From Rhodococcus wratislaviensis (GTDB taxonomy: Bacteria > Actinomycetota > Actinomycetes > Mycobacteriales > Mycobacteriaceae): DNA of 64,000 bases. Position 1 is the stretch's first letter, and the number at the start of each line of letters is the position of its first letter. Shown piece by piece: positions 21,256-29,722 of this stretch. Where the stretch lies: contig NZ_UAUI01000011.1 of the NCBI RefSeq assembly GCF_900455735.1, positions 806,001 through 870,000 of the forward strand, read 5' to 3'. A program made the translations under genes and the position numbers. Under the pieces are notes generated by a model, which saw only the letters and a list, made by a program, of their open reading frames with translations, ran no database searches and had not been told where the DNA came from.

Positions 21256-23610
21256 TCAGTCGATCGCGAACCAGGCCCGCACCTGAGCCTCGTGGTCGAT
21301 GTACCGTTCGCCGGACACGTCGACGACGACCTTGTCGATTGCGCCGCCGGTGAAGGTGAACGGTGCGGTGTAGTCCGGGGTCACCGGGGATGCGCTGTCA
21401 CGCCCGACGCAGATGCCGTCGCCGACGAGGCAGAACGCGCCCGGCTGGGTCACGATGTTCCCGCCCGCCACCCGCTGGTCGTCGACGTACAAGGTGACAG
21501 CTCCCGCGAACCCCGGCACTGCCGGGTCGGTGTTCTTGCCCTCCACCGTGAACTCGGCAGTACAGACATGTGATCCCGGAGTGATCTCGCTTTCGGCGGT
21601 GATCTCCTGGAGGTGTGTTCCGAGCCAGTTGTACACGTAGTGCAGTCGACGATCCTTCAGGTACAGGCTGTGTCCGCCGGCCACGCCACCGTGGGCGTAG
21701 AGGACGCCCTCGGCGTCGGCGGTGTCCAGGCGAACCCCCGCCGCGATCGTGAACGACCGGCCGTTGATCGGGACACCGGCCGACTCGGGAACATCCGCGC
21801 AATCCGGGTAATACACATACTGATCTCTTTTCTTCCCGGAGTGCGGCCGCTCGGCCACGACCTGCTCGAGGGCGCTGCGGTCGTCGAGTGGCAAACCGTT
21901 GTAGAGACCGGCGTAGTAGAACCACAGGCTTTTCAGGGTCGCCAGACGTTCCGGTTCCTGCGCGGCGAGGTCCTTGGTCTGGGCCCGGTCCTCGTCGAGG
22001 TGGTAGAGCTCCCAGACGTCGTGTTCGTAATGACCCCACCCGGACAGTGGCGGATGCACGGCAGTGGCGAGCCATCCCCGCTGATACAGGGATCGCTGAC
22101 CGAGCATCGTGTAGAACTGCAGCTCCTTGCCCGGTACCGTCGCATCGGTCAGGGATGCCGCGAAACTCTCCCCTTCGATGGGGTTCTGAAGGTATCCCCC
22201 GAGGGTGCGCGGCGGTTCGATTCCCACCAGTTCGTAGATCGTCGGAACGATATCGACGGCATGGATGTACTGGTGCAGGGGCTCACTCCTGGGCTCGAGC
22301 TTTGCCGGCCAGGCGACCATGCACATGTCGGCGATGCCGCCCTCGTAGCCGGCCCACCGCTTCCAGTACGGGAACGGTGTATCGAACGCCCAGGCCCATC
22401 CGGTGTTGTAGTGGTTGTACGACGCCGGCCCACCCAGTTCGTCCAGGTGTGGGAGTGTCTCCTCGGTCGTGTCGGCGACCCCGTTGAAGAAGCGCCACTC
22501 GTTGAACGATCCGTTCGGGCCGCCCTCACCACTGGCGCCGTTGTCGGAGATGACGACGATGAGCGTGTTGTCGAGTTGCCCCGAGTCCTCCAGAAAGTCG
22601 ATCACCCGACCGAGCTGATCGTCCGCGTACGAGACGAAGCCGGCGAACACCTCGGCCATGCGCGCGAAGAGGCGCTGCTCGTCGGCGGTGAGCGACGCCC
22701 AGGGCCGGACCGTATCGAGTTTCGGCCAGGGTTGCCCGTCGGGCCCGGTGCGTGTCGGCTCTCCGTGCGGATTGATGGGTGAGAGCTCGGTGTTCTCGGG
22801 CAGAAGTCCCATGTGCTTCTGCTGCTGCAGGATTCCGGCGCGAATGGCCTCGTACCCTTCGTCGAACCTGCCCTTGTACCGGTCGGCCCACTCCGCGGGG
22901 ACGTGGTGCGGTGCGTGCCCGGCCTGCGGCGCGAGATACATGAAGAACGGTTTGTCGGGGTCGACGGATTTCGCGTCGCGGATGAACTCGATGGCCTTGT
23001 CCGACAGGTCCTTCGACAGGTGGTAGCCGTTCTCGGGGGTGCCGGGAGCATCGACCGGGTGATTGTCGTAGACGAGATCCGGGTACCAGCTGTTCGTCTC
23101 GCCGCCGAGGAATCCGTAGAAGCGTTCGAATCCGCGGCCCAGTGGCCAGCGGCTCTTGACCGCAGACATGTTCGTCTCTTCGCCCGGGGTGAGGTGCCAT
23201 TTTCCGACGCAGTAGGTGTTCCAGCCCTGCTCGGCCAGAACTTCGGAGATGAACGCATTCTCGAACGGGATGTGGGTCGAGATGCCCGGGAATCCGGAGC
23301 TGAACTCCGCGATGGTCGCCATGCCGTTGGTGGTGGCGTTGCGGCCGGTCAGCAGCGACGCCCGGGTCGGGGAACACAATGCCGTGGTGTGGAAGTTCGC
23401 GTATTTCGTCCCCATGTTCGCGATGCGTCTCATGGTCGGGGTGTCGACCGGGCCGCCGAAGACGTCCATGGTGCCGTATCCCACGTCGTCCCAGGCGAGG
23501 AGCAGGATGTTCGGGGCACCGTCAGGGGCTGGTGTCGGCAGGTACGGTTCCCAGTCCGGGACCGAGTCACGAATATCGACCGCGATCTTCCCCCGCTGAT
23601 TCCTGGCCAT
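21256..23610 (-). CDS. Type I arylsulfatase
   Basis: About 784 residues of the alkaline phosphatase superfamily. The N-terminal metal site is 'LLLAWDDVGYG' (D41-D42), and the formylglycine motif is C79-S-P81-T-R83, the sequence recognised by formylglycine-generating enzyme, which is not encoded here. 'GKWHLTPG', 'GHAPHHVPAEW' and 'DNGASGEGGP' contribute further active-site residues. The last 150 residues form a separate beta-rich domain often seen in this long subgroup. No signal peptide is visible, so it is probably cytoplasmic. It hydrolyses a sulfate ester of unknown identity and could release sulfate for growth. Confidence 0.92.
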   Translation of the reverse strand: MARNQRGKIAVDIRDSVPDWEPYLPTPAPDGAPNILLLAWDDVGYGTMDVFGGPVDTPTMRRIANMGTKYANFHTTALCSPTRASLLTGRNATTNGMATIAEFSSGFPGISTHIPFENAFISEVLAEQGWNTYCVGKWHLTPGEETNMSAVKSRWPLGRGFERFYGFLGGETNSWYPDLVYDNHPVDAPGTPENGYHLSKDLSDKAIEFIRDAKSVDPDKPFFMYLAPQAGHAPHHVPAEWADRYKGRFDEGYEAIRAGILQQQKHMGLLPENTELSPINPHGEPTRTGPDGQPWPKLDTVRPWASLTADEQRLFARMAEVFAGFVSYADDQLGRVIDFLEDSGQLDNTLIVVISDNGASGEGGPNGSFNEWRFFNGVADTTEETLPHLDELGGPASYNHYNTGWAWAFDTPFPYWKRWAGYEGGIADMCMVAWPAKLEPRSEPLHQYIHAVDIVPTIYELVGIEPPRTLGGYLQNPIEGESFAASLTDATVPGKELQFYTMLGQRSLYQRGWLATAVHPPLSGWGHYEHDVWELYHLDEDRAQTKDLAAQEPERLATLKSLWFYYAGLYNGLPLDDRSALEQVVAERPHSGKKRDQYVYYPDCADVPESAGVPINGRSFTIAAGVRLDTADAEGVLYAHGGVAGGHSLYLKDRRLHYVYNWLGTHLQEITAESEITPGSHVCTAEFTVEGKNTDPAVPGFAGAVTLYVDDQRVAGGNIVTQPGAFCLVGDGICVGRDSASPVTPDYTAPFTFTGGAIDKVVVDVSGERYIDHEAQVRAWFAID

Positions 23611-23674
23611 GGTGTCACTCCTCGACTGGGTAGGGTTGACCTGCCATGCGGTCGCTGCACCCGTGCACCGGTCG

Positions 23675-23704
23675 CCGGCGGGGATCGCCGGTGATCCCCG
23701 CCGG
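23675..23704. terminator. Perfect 12-bp hairpin between sulfatase and membrane-protein genes
   Basis: CCGGCGGGGATC and its exact complement flank the 6-nt loop GCCGGT. It lies 170 nt past the stop of the minus-strand gene at 23874 and about 65 nt before the sulfatase start. It is probably a terminator for the former or a structure in the sulfatase leader. Confidence 0.5.
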
Positions 23705-23873
23705 ATTCATCGTCCGGCCGCCGACGACCGGGTGTCTACGCCCGCACGGTACGAGCCGACACGATCTTCTTCCCCCACTCCGGGCGAGTCTTGACGGGTT
23801 GAATTCCGGCCCCGAAAGGGCCGGCATCTATGGCGGTGTGCGTGTGCGGCGACACCGGATGGACGTCAGGGGC

Positions 23874-24356
23874 TTACAGCACCGTGGTGAGAATGGTCCT
23901 GACGATCATCGAGATCGCGACGACGCCGAATATTCCGAGTCCAACGATCCACACGTAGAACATGAGCCGCAGGTGTATGAGGTTCCCGAACCAGCCTGCA
24001 TCCAACTTCGTTTCATAGGGTTTCCGGAAGGCCGCGCCGTGCGGCCCCCAGTCTCCCGCCCCGAGTTCGTCCTGTTCGAAGCGGTCGAGCCACTGTACGT
24101 CCCGAATTTCAGCCTGTCGGTGGCTCGCCATGAGCATGATCGAGATCACCGACAAGTTCAGCGCGAGCACTGCGGAGAAGATCCGAGCCCACGTGTCGAC
24201 GCCCTGACCCAGCGCGATGCTGAACAGGAAGGCTTGGGCGGTCAGGCTCAGGGCCGGGACCTGCCAGAGCAGGTTCTCGTATTGCAGGCGGCGGGCCGCC
24301 ACCACCCGGTACAAGGCCTCTGGATCGGTGGGGCGCCGGGGCGCGGGATTGGCCAC
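23874..24356 (-). CDS. Small membrane protein, hypothetical
   Basis: About 160 residues. A charged N-terminus ('DPEALYRVVAARRLQYENLLW') leads into two hydrophobic segments near 30-80, a polar loop with 'RQAEIRDVQWLDRFEQDE', and one or two C-terminal segments ('LMFYVWIVGLGIFGVVAISM'). No enzymatic motif. It lies 72 nt downstream of another membrane-protein gene on the same strand and may be co-transcribed with it. Function unknown. Confidence 0.7.
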   Translation of the reverse strand: MANPAPRRPTDPEALYRVVAARRLQYENLLWQVPALSLTAQAFLFSIALGQGVDTWARIFSAVLALNLSVISIMLMASHRQAEIRDVQWLDRFEQDELGAGDWGPHGAAFRKPYETKLDAGWFGNLIHLRLMFYVWIVGLGIFGVVAISMIVRTILTTVL

Positions 24357-24428
24357 ACCGGCACTGTCTCATGAAACAAACATCTTCCGCCAGAGCCGTA
24401 ACCCGGTGCTCGGCGTCGCCGTGCACGC

Positions 24429-25091
24429 TCAGTTCGGGCGGGTCGATTCGTGCCGACCACCCGAGAGGATGAACACACTGATCAACAGCACCCACGCCGG
24501 AAACAGCAGAGTCACCCAGAAACTCAGGCTGACGACCAGTAGCAGGCTCAGCGCCACCAGATAGGTGATCACCGCCAGCCAGCGCGGCATCAGGCCGGTG
24601 CGTAGCCAGATCGTGCCGAGCGAAATCATGAACACCCCGGCCATGCGCAGCGCGTAGACGTTGTTGATCTGCAGCATCACCTCCCGCCCGAAGTAGACGA
24701 TCGACGATTGCGGGAGGTCGGACTGCCGCGAGATGGCGAGCACACCACCGGCGACCGCCGTCGAGGTGAAGATCATGGCCAGAAACAGCAGCCCGCTGCC
24801 CAGGAACACCGTCGAGAAGAATCGGTCCTCGAGATCCCCGAGCCGGTCGCGGATGACGGCGACGAACCACAGGAATGCGATACCCGCGAACGGTAAAAGC
24901 GTCAATGCGACAGACATTCTCGATCCGGTGCGCCCCACCCACGCCGTGTCCGTGACGACGCCGCCGGGCAGCGCGGTGCGCACCAGCACGAAGCTGATGG
25001 CGAAGAGCACGGCGAACACGATACCGGCGATCGCCGCGGCGCGCGGAGTCTTCAGCTGCCGCAACCGCGCATCGCCCTGCACTTCGGCCAT
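24429..25091 (-). CDS. Integral membrane protein, hypothetical
   Basis: About 220 residues with five or six hydrophobic segments: 'AAIAGIVFAVLFAISFVLV', 'FAGIAFLWFVAVI', 'FLGSGLLFLAMIFTSTAV', and two at the C-terminus ('YLVALSLLLVVSLSF'). ATG at 25091 begins a sensible sequence, while the longer in-frame reading has no membrane-like or conserved residues. Small hydrophobic proteins of this kind are common in actinobacteria with no known role. Confidence 0.72.
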   Translation of the reverse strand: MAEVQGDARLRQLKTPRAAAIAGIVFAVLFAISFVLVRTALPGGVVTDTAWVGRTGSRMSVALTLLPFAGIAFLWFVAVIRDRLGDLEDRFFSTVFLGSGLLFLAMIFTSTAVAGGVLAISRQSDLPQSSIVYFGREVMLQINNVYALRMAGVFMISLGTIWLRTGLMPRWLAVITYLVALSLLLVVSLSFWVTLLFPAWVLLISVFILSGGRHESTRPN

Positions 25092-25134
25092 ACACCAATC
25101 TAGACCGAAGTCGTGTTTCCCGACAGGCCTTCGG

Positions 25135-25180
25135 CCCGTGCGCGGTTGACGAGTCCCTGCACTCGTCAACCACTCACGAG
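25135..25180. repeat. Palindromic repeat, copy A
   Basis: GGTTGACGAGT (25144-25154) pairs perfectly with ACTCGTCAACC (25161-25171) around a 6-nt loop, with outer CCCGTG / CACGAG elements. The TCA at 25174-25176 is the stop codon of the PHP gene. It is one of four related repeats in the window. Confidence 0.65.
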
Positions 25181-26199
25181 CGCTGCTTTGCCCATTCCAG
25201 CAGATCGTCGGCGGACCACGTGTTCACGACGCGGTCGGCCTCCACACCGCACCGCATCGCCCGCTCGCATCCGTACCCCTGCCAGGCGAGTTGCCCGGGG
25301 GCGTGCGCGTCGGTGTCGATCGAGAACAGGCACCCCAGGTCGATGGCCAGATCGATGAGACGACTCGGCGGGTCGCGGCGCTCGGGACGGCTGTTGATCT
25401 CGACGGCGGTGCCGTTGTCGCGGCAGGCGGTGAACACCTGCTCCGCGTCGAACGTCGACTCCGGCCGGGTTCCGCGACCGCCTTCGACGAGGCGGCCCGT
25501 GCAGTGCCCCAGCACGTCCACCAGCGGATTCTCCACCGCCCGGACCATCCGGCGGGTCATCGCCCCGCGCTCCGCCCGCAACTTGGAGTGCACGCTGGCG
25601 ACGACGATGTCGAGTTCGTCGAGAAGATCGGGATCCTGGTCGAGCGAACCGTCGTCGAGGATGTCGACCTCGATGCCGGTGAGGATGCGGAACGGTGCCA
25701 GTTCCTCGTTCAGCTCGGCGATCACCTCCAGCTGAGAACGCAACCGCTCCGCCGACAGCCCGTTCGCGACCGTCAGACGCGGGGAATGGTCTGTCAGAGC
25801 GCAGTATTCGTGCCCCAGGGCGGCCGCGCTGCGCATCATCTCGTCGATGGGGCTGCCGCCGTCCGACCAGTCCGAGTGGGTGTGCAGGTCGCCCTTCAGC
25901 GCGTCGCGCAGCGCACCACCGCCGATCGATTCCGCGTTCTCCCGTAGTTCCGCGAGGTAGACGGGCACGCCGTCGAGCGCCTCACGGATGACGGTCGCCG
26001 TCTTGGGTCCGATGCCGGGCAGATCCTTCCAGCTGTCGGTGCGCTGCCGGACGTCCCGCTGTTCCTCGGACAGTTCGGCCACCACGTCGGCCGCGCGCCG
26101 GTACGCCTTCACGCGATGCGTTTCGGCACGCGACCGTTCGAGCCAGAACGCTGTCTCTCGCAGGGCCTGCACCGGGTCCATCGGGCTGTCGGCGTCCAT
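25174..26199 (-). CDS. PHP-domain phosphoesterase with helix-hairpin-helix
   Basis: About 341 residues. Residues 1-100 resemble the N-terminal part of PolX-type proteins, including the helix-hairpin-helix 'LPGIGPKTATVIREAL'. The PHP metal ligands follow: 'DLHTHSDWSDG', 'LTDHS', 'IEVDI', 'ASVHSKL', 'GHCTG' and 'DTDAHAPG'. It is therefore a likely metal-dependent phosphoesterase or nuclease acting on DNA ends or nucleotides, without the polymerase core. Its stop codon lies inside repeat copy A. Confidence 0.85.
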   Translation of the reverse strand: MDADSPMDPVQALRETAFWLERSRAETHRVKAYRRAADVVAELSEEQRDVRQRTDSWKDLPGIGPKTATVIREALDGVPVYLAELRENAESIGGGALRDALKGDLHTHSDWSDGGSPIDEMMRSAAALGHEYCALTDHSPRLTVANGLSAERLRSQLEVIAELNEELAPFRILTGIEVDILDDGSLDQDPDLLDELDIVVASVHSKLRAERGAMTRRMVRAVENPLVDVLGHCTGRLVEGGRGTRPESTFDAEQVFTACRDNGTAVEINSRPERRDPPSRLIDLAIDLGCLFSIDTDAHAPGQLAWQGYGCERAMRCGVEADRVVNTWSADDLLEWAKQRS

Positions 26200-26226
26200 G
26201 ACTCCAGTGTTGCGCCCACCCCGACA

Positions 26227-27102
26227 TCACCGCAACGCTTCGCGCGCCCCGTCCCGGACCGCGGTGGTGAGCGCCGCGAGGATCGGCGAATCCAGCTTCC
26301 ACCGCTGCCAGTACAGCGGGACATCGATCGGGCGGGACGGGTCGAGTTCGACGAGCCCCTGGTCGTCGCCGGTGTGCAATTCCGGCAACAGTCCCCAGCC
26401 CAGTCCGTGGCGGACGGCGTCGGAGAACGCGGAAGACCCGGGGACGAAATGCCGCGGCGGCTGCAGCCGGCGCCGCGTGAAGCCGCGCAGGAACCGGGCC
26501 TGCAGTTCGTCCTTGCGGTCGAAGTCGAGCATCGGTGCCACCGCGAGGGCGTCCGCCGTCGGGCCGTCGGGGAGCCAGCGTTCGGCGTAGTCGCGGCTGC
26601 ACAGCGCGCGGTACCGCATCGACCCCAGCTTCTCCACGGTGCAGCCCTGCACCGCCTCGGGGACGGACGTCACCGCGGCCATCACCGTGCCCTCCCGCAG
26701 CAGGGTGGTCGAGTGGAATTCGTCTTCCCGATGCAGGTCGAACAGCGCCCGATGTTCCGGCGCCAGACGGGCGAGGGCCGGAATCATCCACGTGGACAGC
26801 GAATCCGCGTTGACGACCAGCGACAGCGTGCTCGCCGTCGCCTCCTCGGGATTGAGGGACGACATGGCCTCGCGCTCGAGGTGGGCCATCTGGCGGGCGA
26901 GCGTGAGCACGACGTGCCCGGACTCGGTGGCCCGGACCGGCTTGGCCCGCTGCACGAGGACGCGTCCCACCTGCTGCTCGAGTGCCTTGATCCGCTGGCT
27001 CACCGCGGACGGCGTGATGTGCAGGACGCGGGCGGCGGCGTCGAAGGTGCCTTCGTCGATCACGGCCGCGAACGTGCGAAGCGAAGCCAGGTCCAGATCC
27101 AT
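26227..27102 (-). CDS. lysG: LysG/ArgP-type LysR regulator
   Basis: About 291 residues. N-terminal helix-turn-helix 'GTFDAAARVLHITPSAVSQR' and effector domain. It is divergent from the lysine exporter gene at 27175, the classic lysG-lysE arrangement in which LysG activates lysE in response to lysine, arginine or histidine. The start ATG 27102 gives the normal 'MDLDLASLRTFAAVIDEGTF' beginning; the frame stays open upstream over lysE on the opposite strand, which is not coding. Confidence 0.9.
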   Translation of the reverse strand: MDLDLASLRTFAAVIDEGTFDAAARVLHITPSAVSQRIKALEQQVGRVLVQRAKPVRATESGHVVLTLARQMAHLEREAMSSLNPEEATASTLSLVVNADSLSTWMIPALARLAPEHRALFDLHREDEFHSTTLLREGTVMAAVTSVPEAVQGCTVEKLGSMRYRALCSRDYAERWLPDGPTADALAVAPMLDFDRKDELQARFLRGFTRRRLQPPRHFVPGSSAFSDAVRHGLGWGLLPELHTGDDQGLVELDPSRPIDVPLYWQRWKLDSPILAALTTAVRDGAREALR

Positions 27103-27174
27103 ATGAAGCGATGCTAATGGCAATGAAGGATAATTAGCTGGATTGATGGACGCGGGGTTCGTAGCGTGGTTTTC
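27103..27174. promoter_or_regulatory. lysG-lysE divergent control region
   Basis: A 72-nt AT-richer spacer between the two starts. TAGCGT at 27162-27167, 7 nt before the lysE ATG, is a leaderless-type -10 box. The LysG operator should lie in 27110-27150, where AATTA-rich sequence occurs. Confidence 0.5.
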
Positions 27175-27795
27175 ATGCACCTCACCCCTGCCTTGCTCAC
27201 GGTGGCGGCCGGCTTCGGTACCGGCCTGTCGCTGATCGTCGCGATCGGCGCGCAGAACGCGTTCGTCCTGCGACAGGGGATCGCGCGCAGGCACGTCCTG
27301 CCGGTGGTGGTGCTGTGCGCGGTGTCGGACGCCGTGCTGATCGCCGTCGGGATCAGCGGGATCGGCGCCGTACTCGCGCACGCTCCGGCCGCCATCACCG
27401 TGATCCGCTGGGCGGGAGCGGTATTCCTCGTCTCCTACGCGGTGCTCGCCGCTCGCCGCGCCCTTCGCCCCGGAACTCTCGATGCCACACAGGAAATCGG
27501 ATCGGCAACTCTCGCGACATCGATCCTCACCTGCCTCGCGCTCACCTGGCTCAACCCGCACGTCTACCTCGACACGGTGCTGATGCTCGGCTCGGTGGCC
27601 AACAACCAGGGCGATTCGGGCCGGTGGCTGTTCGGCCTCGGCGCCGCCACCGCCAGCGTCTTCTGGTTCCTGGCGCTCGGCTACGGCGCCCAGTTCCTGC
27701 ACCGCGTGTTCGCCCGACCCGGCGCGTGGCGCGTGCTCGACGCCGGGATCGCCGCGCTGATGCTCACCCTCGGCATCACCCTCGTCGCCAGTTAG
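27175..27795 (+). CDS. lysE: LysE, basic amino-acid exporter
   Basis: About 206 residues with six hydrophobic segments. 'GAQNAFVLRQGIARRHV' and 'LTWLNPHVYLDTVLMLGSVA' are LysE signatures. It exports lysine and arginine when they accumulate, for example on peptides. ATG 27175 has no ribosome site but a -10-like TAGCGT 7 nt upstream, and a GTG at 27166 would be an alternative. It pairs with the divergent lysG. Confidence 0.92.
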   Translation: MHLTPALLTVAAGFGTGLSLIVAIGAQNAFVLRQGIARRHVLPVVVLCAVSDAVLIAVGISGIGAVLAHAPAAITVIRWAGAVFLVSYAVLAARRALRPGTLDATQEIGSATLATSILTCLALTWLNPHVYLDTVLMLGSVANNQGDSGRWLFGLGAATASVFWFLALGYGAQFLHRVFARPGAWRVLDAGIAALMLTLGITLVAS

Positions 27796-27803
27796 TCACC
27801 AGC

Positions 27804-27853
27804 TTGTCAACATTTTGTTGACAACGGAAGTCTTGTCAACCAATAATTGACAC
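27804..27853. promoter_or_regulatory. Tandem TTGTCAA operator-like sites
   Basis: A perfect inverted repeat, TTGTCAACA-TTT-TGTTGACAA (27804-27824), is followed by TTGTCAA-N7-TTGACAC (27833-27853) directly before ATG 27854. Four half-sites in 50 nt suggest autoregulation by the helix-turn-helix protein encoded next, or by another repressor. Confidence 0.5.
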
Positions 27854-28435
27854 ATGCCGGATGCCGCGCTCACCCAACTGCTGTCGGACGCGATCGCCAA
27901 GGCCGACCCCGAGATCGACCCGGGACTGGACCACGACCCCGCCGCCTACCTGGCCCTCGTCCGGCTCACGTCGCAGGCACGGGAGTCGGTCGACGAACTG
28001 CTCGTCTCCGCGATCGCCGCCGCGCGCTCCGCCGGACACAGCTGGGACACCGTCGGCGCCGCACTCGGCATGTCGCGGCAGGCGGCGCAACAACGCTTCG
28101 GCAAACGGATCGGCGACGCCCCCGACACGGACCCGGACGGCCGGACCCGCCGGCTCACCCCGCTCACCGCGTTCAACGAGATGCGCATCCTCAACCACGC
28201 GGGCTCGTACGGCTGGCACTCCGTCGGGTTCGGCACCCTGTTCCACACGGTCCGCAAGTCCGAGGAACAGTGGGAGCACACCCGGGTGTCGGCGCTGGCG
28301 AGCCGCCAGAAGCTCGAGGCCGACGGCTGGCAGAAGGTCGGGACATTGTGGTTCCCGTGGGCATACTTCAAGCGTCCGTTGGGCATTCCCGCCCTCCCGG
28401 AACCGGTGAGCGGCGACTACCTGATGGAACCGTGA
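27854..28435 (+). CDS. Helix-turn-helix protein, hypothetical
   Basis: About 193 residues. Residues 40-85 contain 'SAGHSWDTVGAALGMSRQAAQQRFG', a helix-turn-helix common in small actinobacterial proteins. The C-terminal half ('MRILNHAGSYGWHSVGF' and 'WFPWAYFKRPLG') is unfamiliar and aromatic-rich. Tandem operator-like sites lie immediately upstream. The stop overlaps the ATG of the next gene by one base, so the two are coupled. Probably DNA-binding; target unknown. Confidence 0.75.
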   Translation: MPDAALTQLLSDAIAKADPEIDPGLDHDPAAYLALVRLTSQARESVDELLVSAIAAARSAGHSWDTVGAALGMSRQAAQQRFGKRIGDAPDTDPDGRTRRLTPLTAFNEMRILNHAGSYGWHSVGFGTLFHTVRKSEEQWEHTRVSALASRQKLEADGWQKVGTLWFPWAYFKRPLGIPALPEPVSGDYLMEP

Positions 28436-28845
28436 TGGACGCCGTCGCGCGGTTCGCGGCCGCCCGCATCGCGCGCCTCGCCACGGTCGGGGCCGACGGG
28501 GTGCCGCACCTCGTCCCACTCGTCTTCGCGCTCGACTCCGACACGATCTATTCCTGCGTCGACCACAAACCGAAGCGCAGCACCGCATTACGGCGCCTGA
28601 CGAACATCGCGGCCAATCCCGCCGTCACCCTGCTCGTGGACCACTACGACGAGAACTGGGACCACCTGTGGTGGGTGCGGGTCGACGGGCGGGCAGAGGT
28701 GCTCGCCCCCGGCTCCCCGGAGAGCGGGGCCGCGATCGACGTTCTCGCCGCGAAGTATCCGCAGTACGTCGACCGCCGCCCGGACGGACCGGTGATCGCG
28801 ATCCACGACCTGCGGTGGCACCACTGGAGTGCCTTCGGCCCGTGA
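28435..28845 (+). CDS. PPOX-class F420-dependent oxidoreductase (TIGR03668 type)
   Basis: About 136 residues with the split-barrel flavin/F420-binding fold: 'ARIARLATVGADGVPHLVPLVFAL', 'DHKPKRSTALRRLTNIAANPAVTLLVDHY' (split) and 'WVRVDGRAEVL'. It resembles the mycobacterial Rv0121c group, expected to use F420H2. ATG 28435 overlaps the upstream stop; GTG 28432 is one codon earlier. Its TGA stop is inside repeat copy B. Confidence 0.82.
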   Translation: MDAVARFAAARIARLATVGADGVPHLVPLVFALDSDTIYSCVDHKPKRSTALRRLTNIAANPAVTLLVDHYDENWDHLWWVRVDGRAEVLAPGSPESGAAIDVLAAKYPQYVDRRPDGPVIAIHDLRWHHWSAFGP

Positions 28846-28884
28846 GTACTTATTAACCTCCCGCGGTTGACAAGTACTCACGGG
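28839..28884. repeat. Palindromic repeat, copy B
   Basis: Arms 28839-28858 (CCCGTGAGTACTTATTAACC) and 28865-28884 (GGTTGACAAGTACTCACGGG) match at 18 of 20 positions around the loop TCCCGC. The upstream gene's TGA stop is at 28843-28845 in the left arm. Confidence 0.75.
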
Positions 28885-28887
28885 CGT

Positions 28888-28893
28888 TAGCCT
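28888..28893 (+). promoter_or_regulatory. Leaderless-type -10 box before the SDR gene
   Basis: TAGCCT ends 7 nt before ATG 28901, directly after repeat copy B. No ribosome site is visible. Confidence 0.4.
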
Positions 28894-28900
28894 CGACAGC

Positions 28901-29569
28901 ATGCCCACAGCCCTGATCACCGGCGCGAGCCGTGGCCTCGGAGCCGCCATCGCCCGCGAACTCGCCCCGACCCACGACCTCCTGCTCGGCGCCCGGTCGG
29001 CCGGATCGCTGACCGACATCCTCGACGAACTGCCGGGCGCCACGCCCTGGCCGGTCGAGCTGACCGACTACGACGCGCTGGCGGCCGCGTGCGCCCCGAT
29101 CGACCGGCTCGACGTGCTCGTCCACAACGCCGGCGTCGCCGATCTCGCGACCGTGGGGGAGTCGACCGTCGCACAGTGGCGGCACACGCTCGAGGCGAAC
29201 GTCATCGCGGTGGCCGAACTGACACGGCTGCTGCTGCCCGCCCTCCGCGCCGCGGGTGGGCACGTCGTCCTGATCAACTCGGGCGCCGGGCTCCGCGCGA
29301 ACGCCGGCTGGGCGTCGTACGCGGCGAGCAAATTCGCCCTCCGGGCGTTCGGTGACGCACTGCGGCTCGAGGAGCCGTTACTGCGCGTCACGTCAATTCA
29401 CCCCGGTCGGATCGACACCGATATGCAGCGCACCATCGTGGCCGGCGAGGGCGACGAGTACCTACCGGAGAAGTATCTGCAGCCGTCGACCGTCGCAAAA
29501 GCCGTGCGTAACGCGGTGGAGACACCGGGTGATGCGCACCCCACAGAAGTCGTGCTGAGGGTCCGCTGA
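28901..29569 (+). CDS. Short-chain dehydrogenase/reductase
   Basis: About 222 residues, short for the family. 'LITGASRGLGAAIA' (cofactor), 'NAGVADLA', the serine in 'LINSGAG' and 'SYAASKFALRAFG' (YxxxK) are all present, so the catalytic set is complete. Substrate unknown. The promoter is probably the TAGCCT at 28888, giving a leaderless message. A CRP-like site lies 16 nt downstream of its stop. Confidence 0.87.
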   Translation: MPTALITGASRGLGAAIARELAPTHDLLLGARSAGSLTDILDELPGATPWPVELTDYDALAAACAPIDRLDVLVHNAGVADLATVGESTVAQWRHTLEANVIAVAELTRLLLPALRAAGGHVVLINSGAGLRANAGWASYAASKFALRAFGDALRLEEPLLRVTSIHPGRIDTDMQRTIVAGEGDEYLPEKYLQPSTVAKAVRNAVETPGDAHPTEVVLRVR

Positions 29570-29584
29570 CCGCGGAGAAACCTG

Positions 29585-29600
29585 CGTGAGATAGATCACA
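29585..29600. promoter_or_regulatory. CRP/GlxR-like site
   Basis: CGTGA-GATAGA-TCACA fits the TGTGA-N6-TCACA consensus at all but one position. It is 123 nt before the gene at 29723. Confidence 0.45.
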
Positions 29601-29722
29601 GATTGATCTCACAGAAAGGCTTTAAGCTGCTCACAATTAGTCGCCCTACAGTTCTTCTCATCAGCAGAGGTCGCAAACGTGAGTCAGGTTCAACGAGCTG
29701 ACTCCCAGGAGGTATCCCCACG

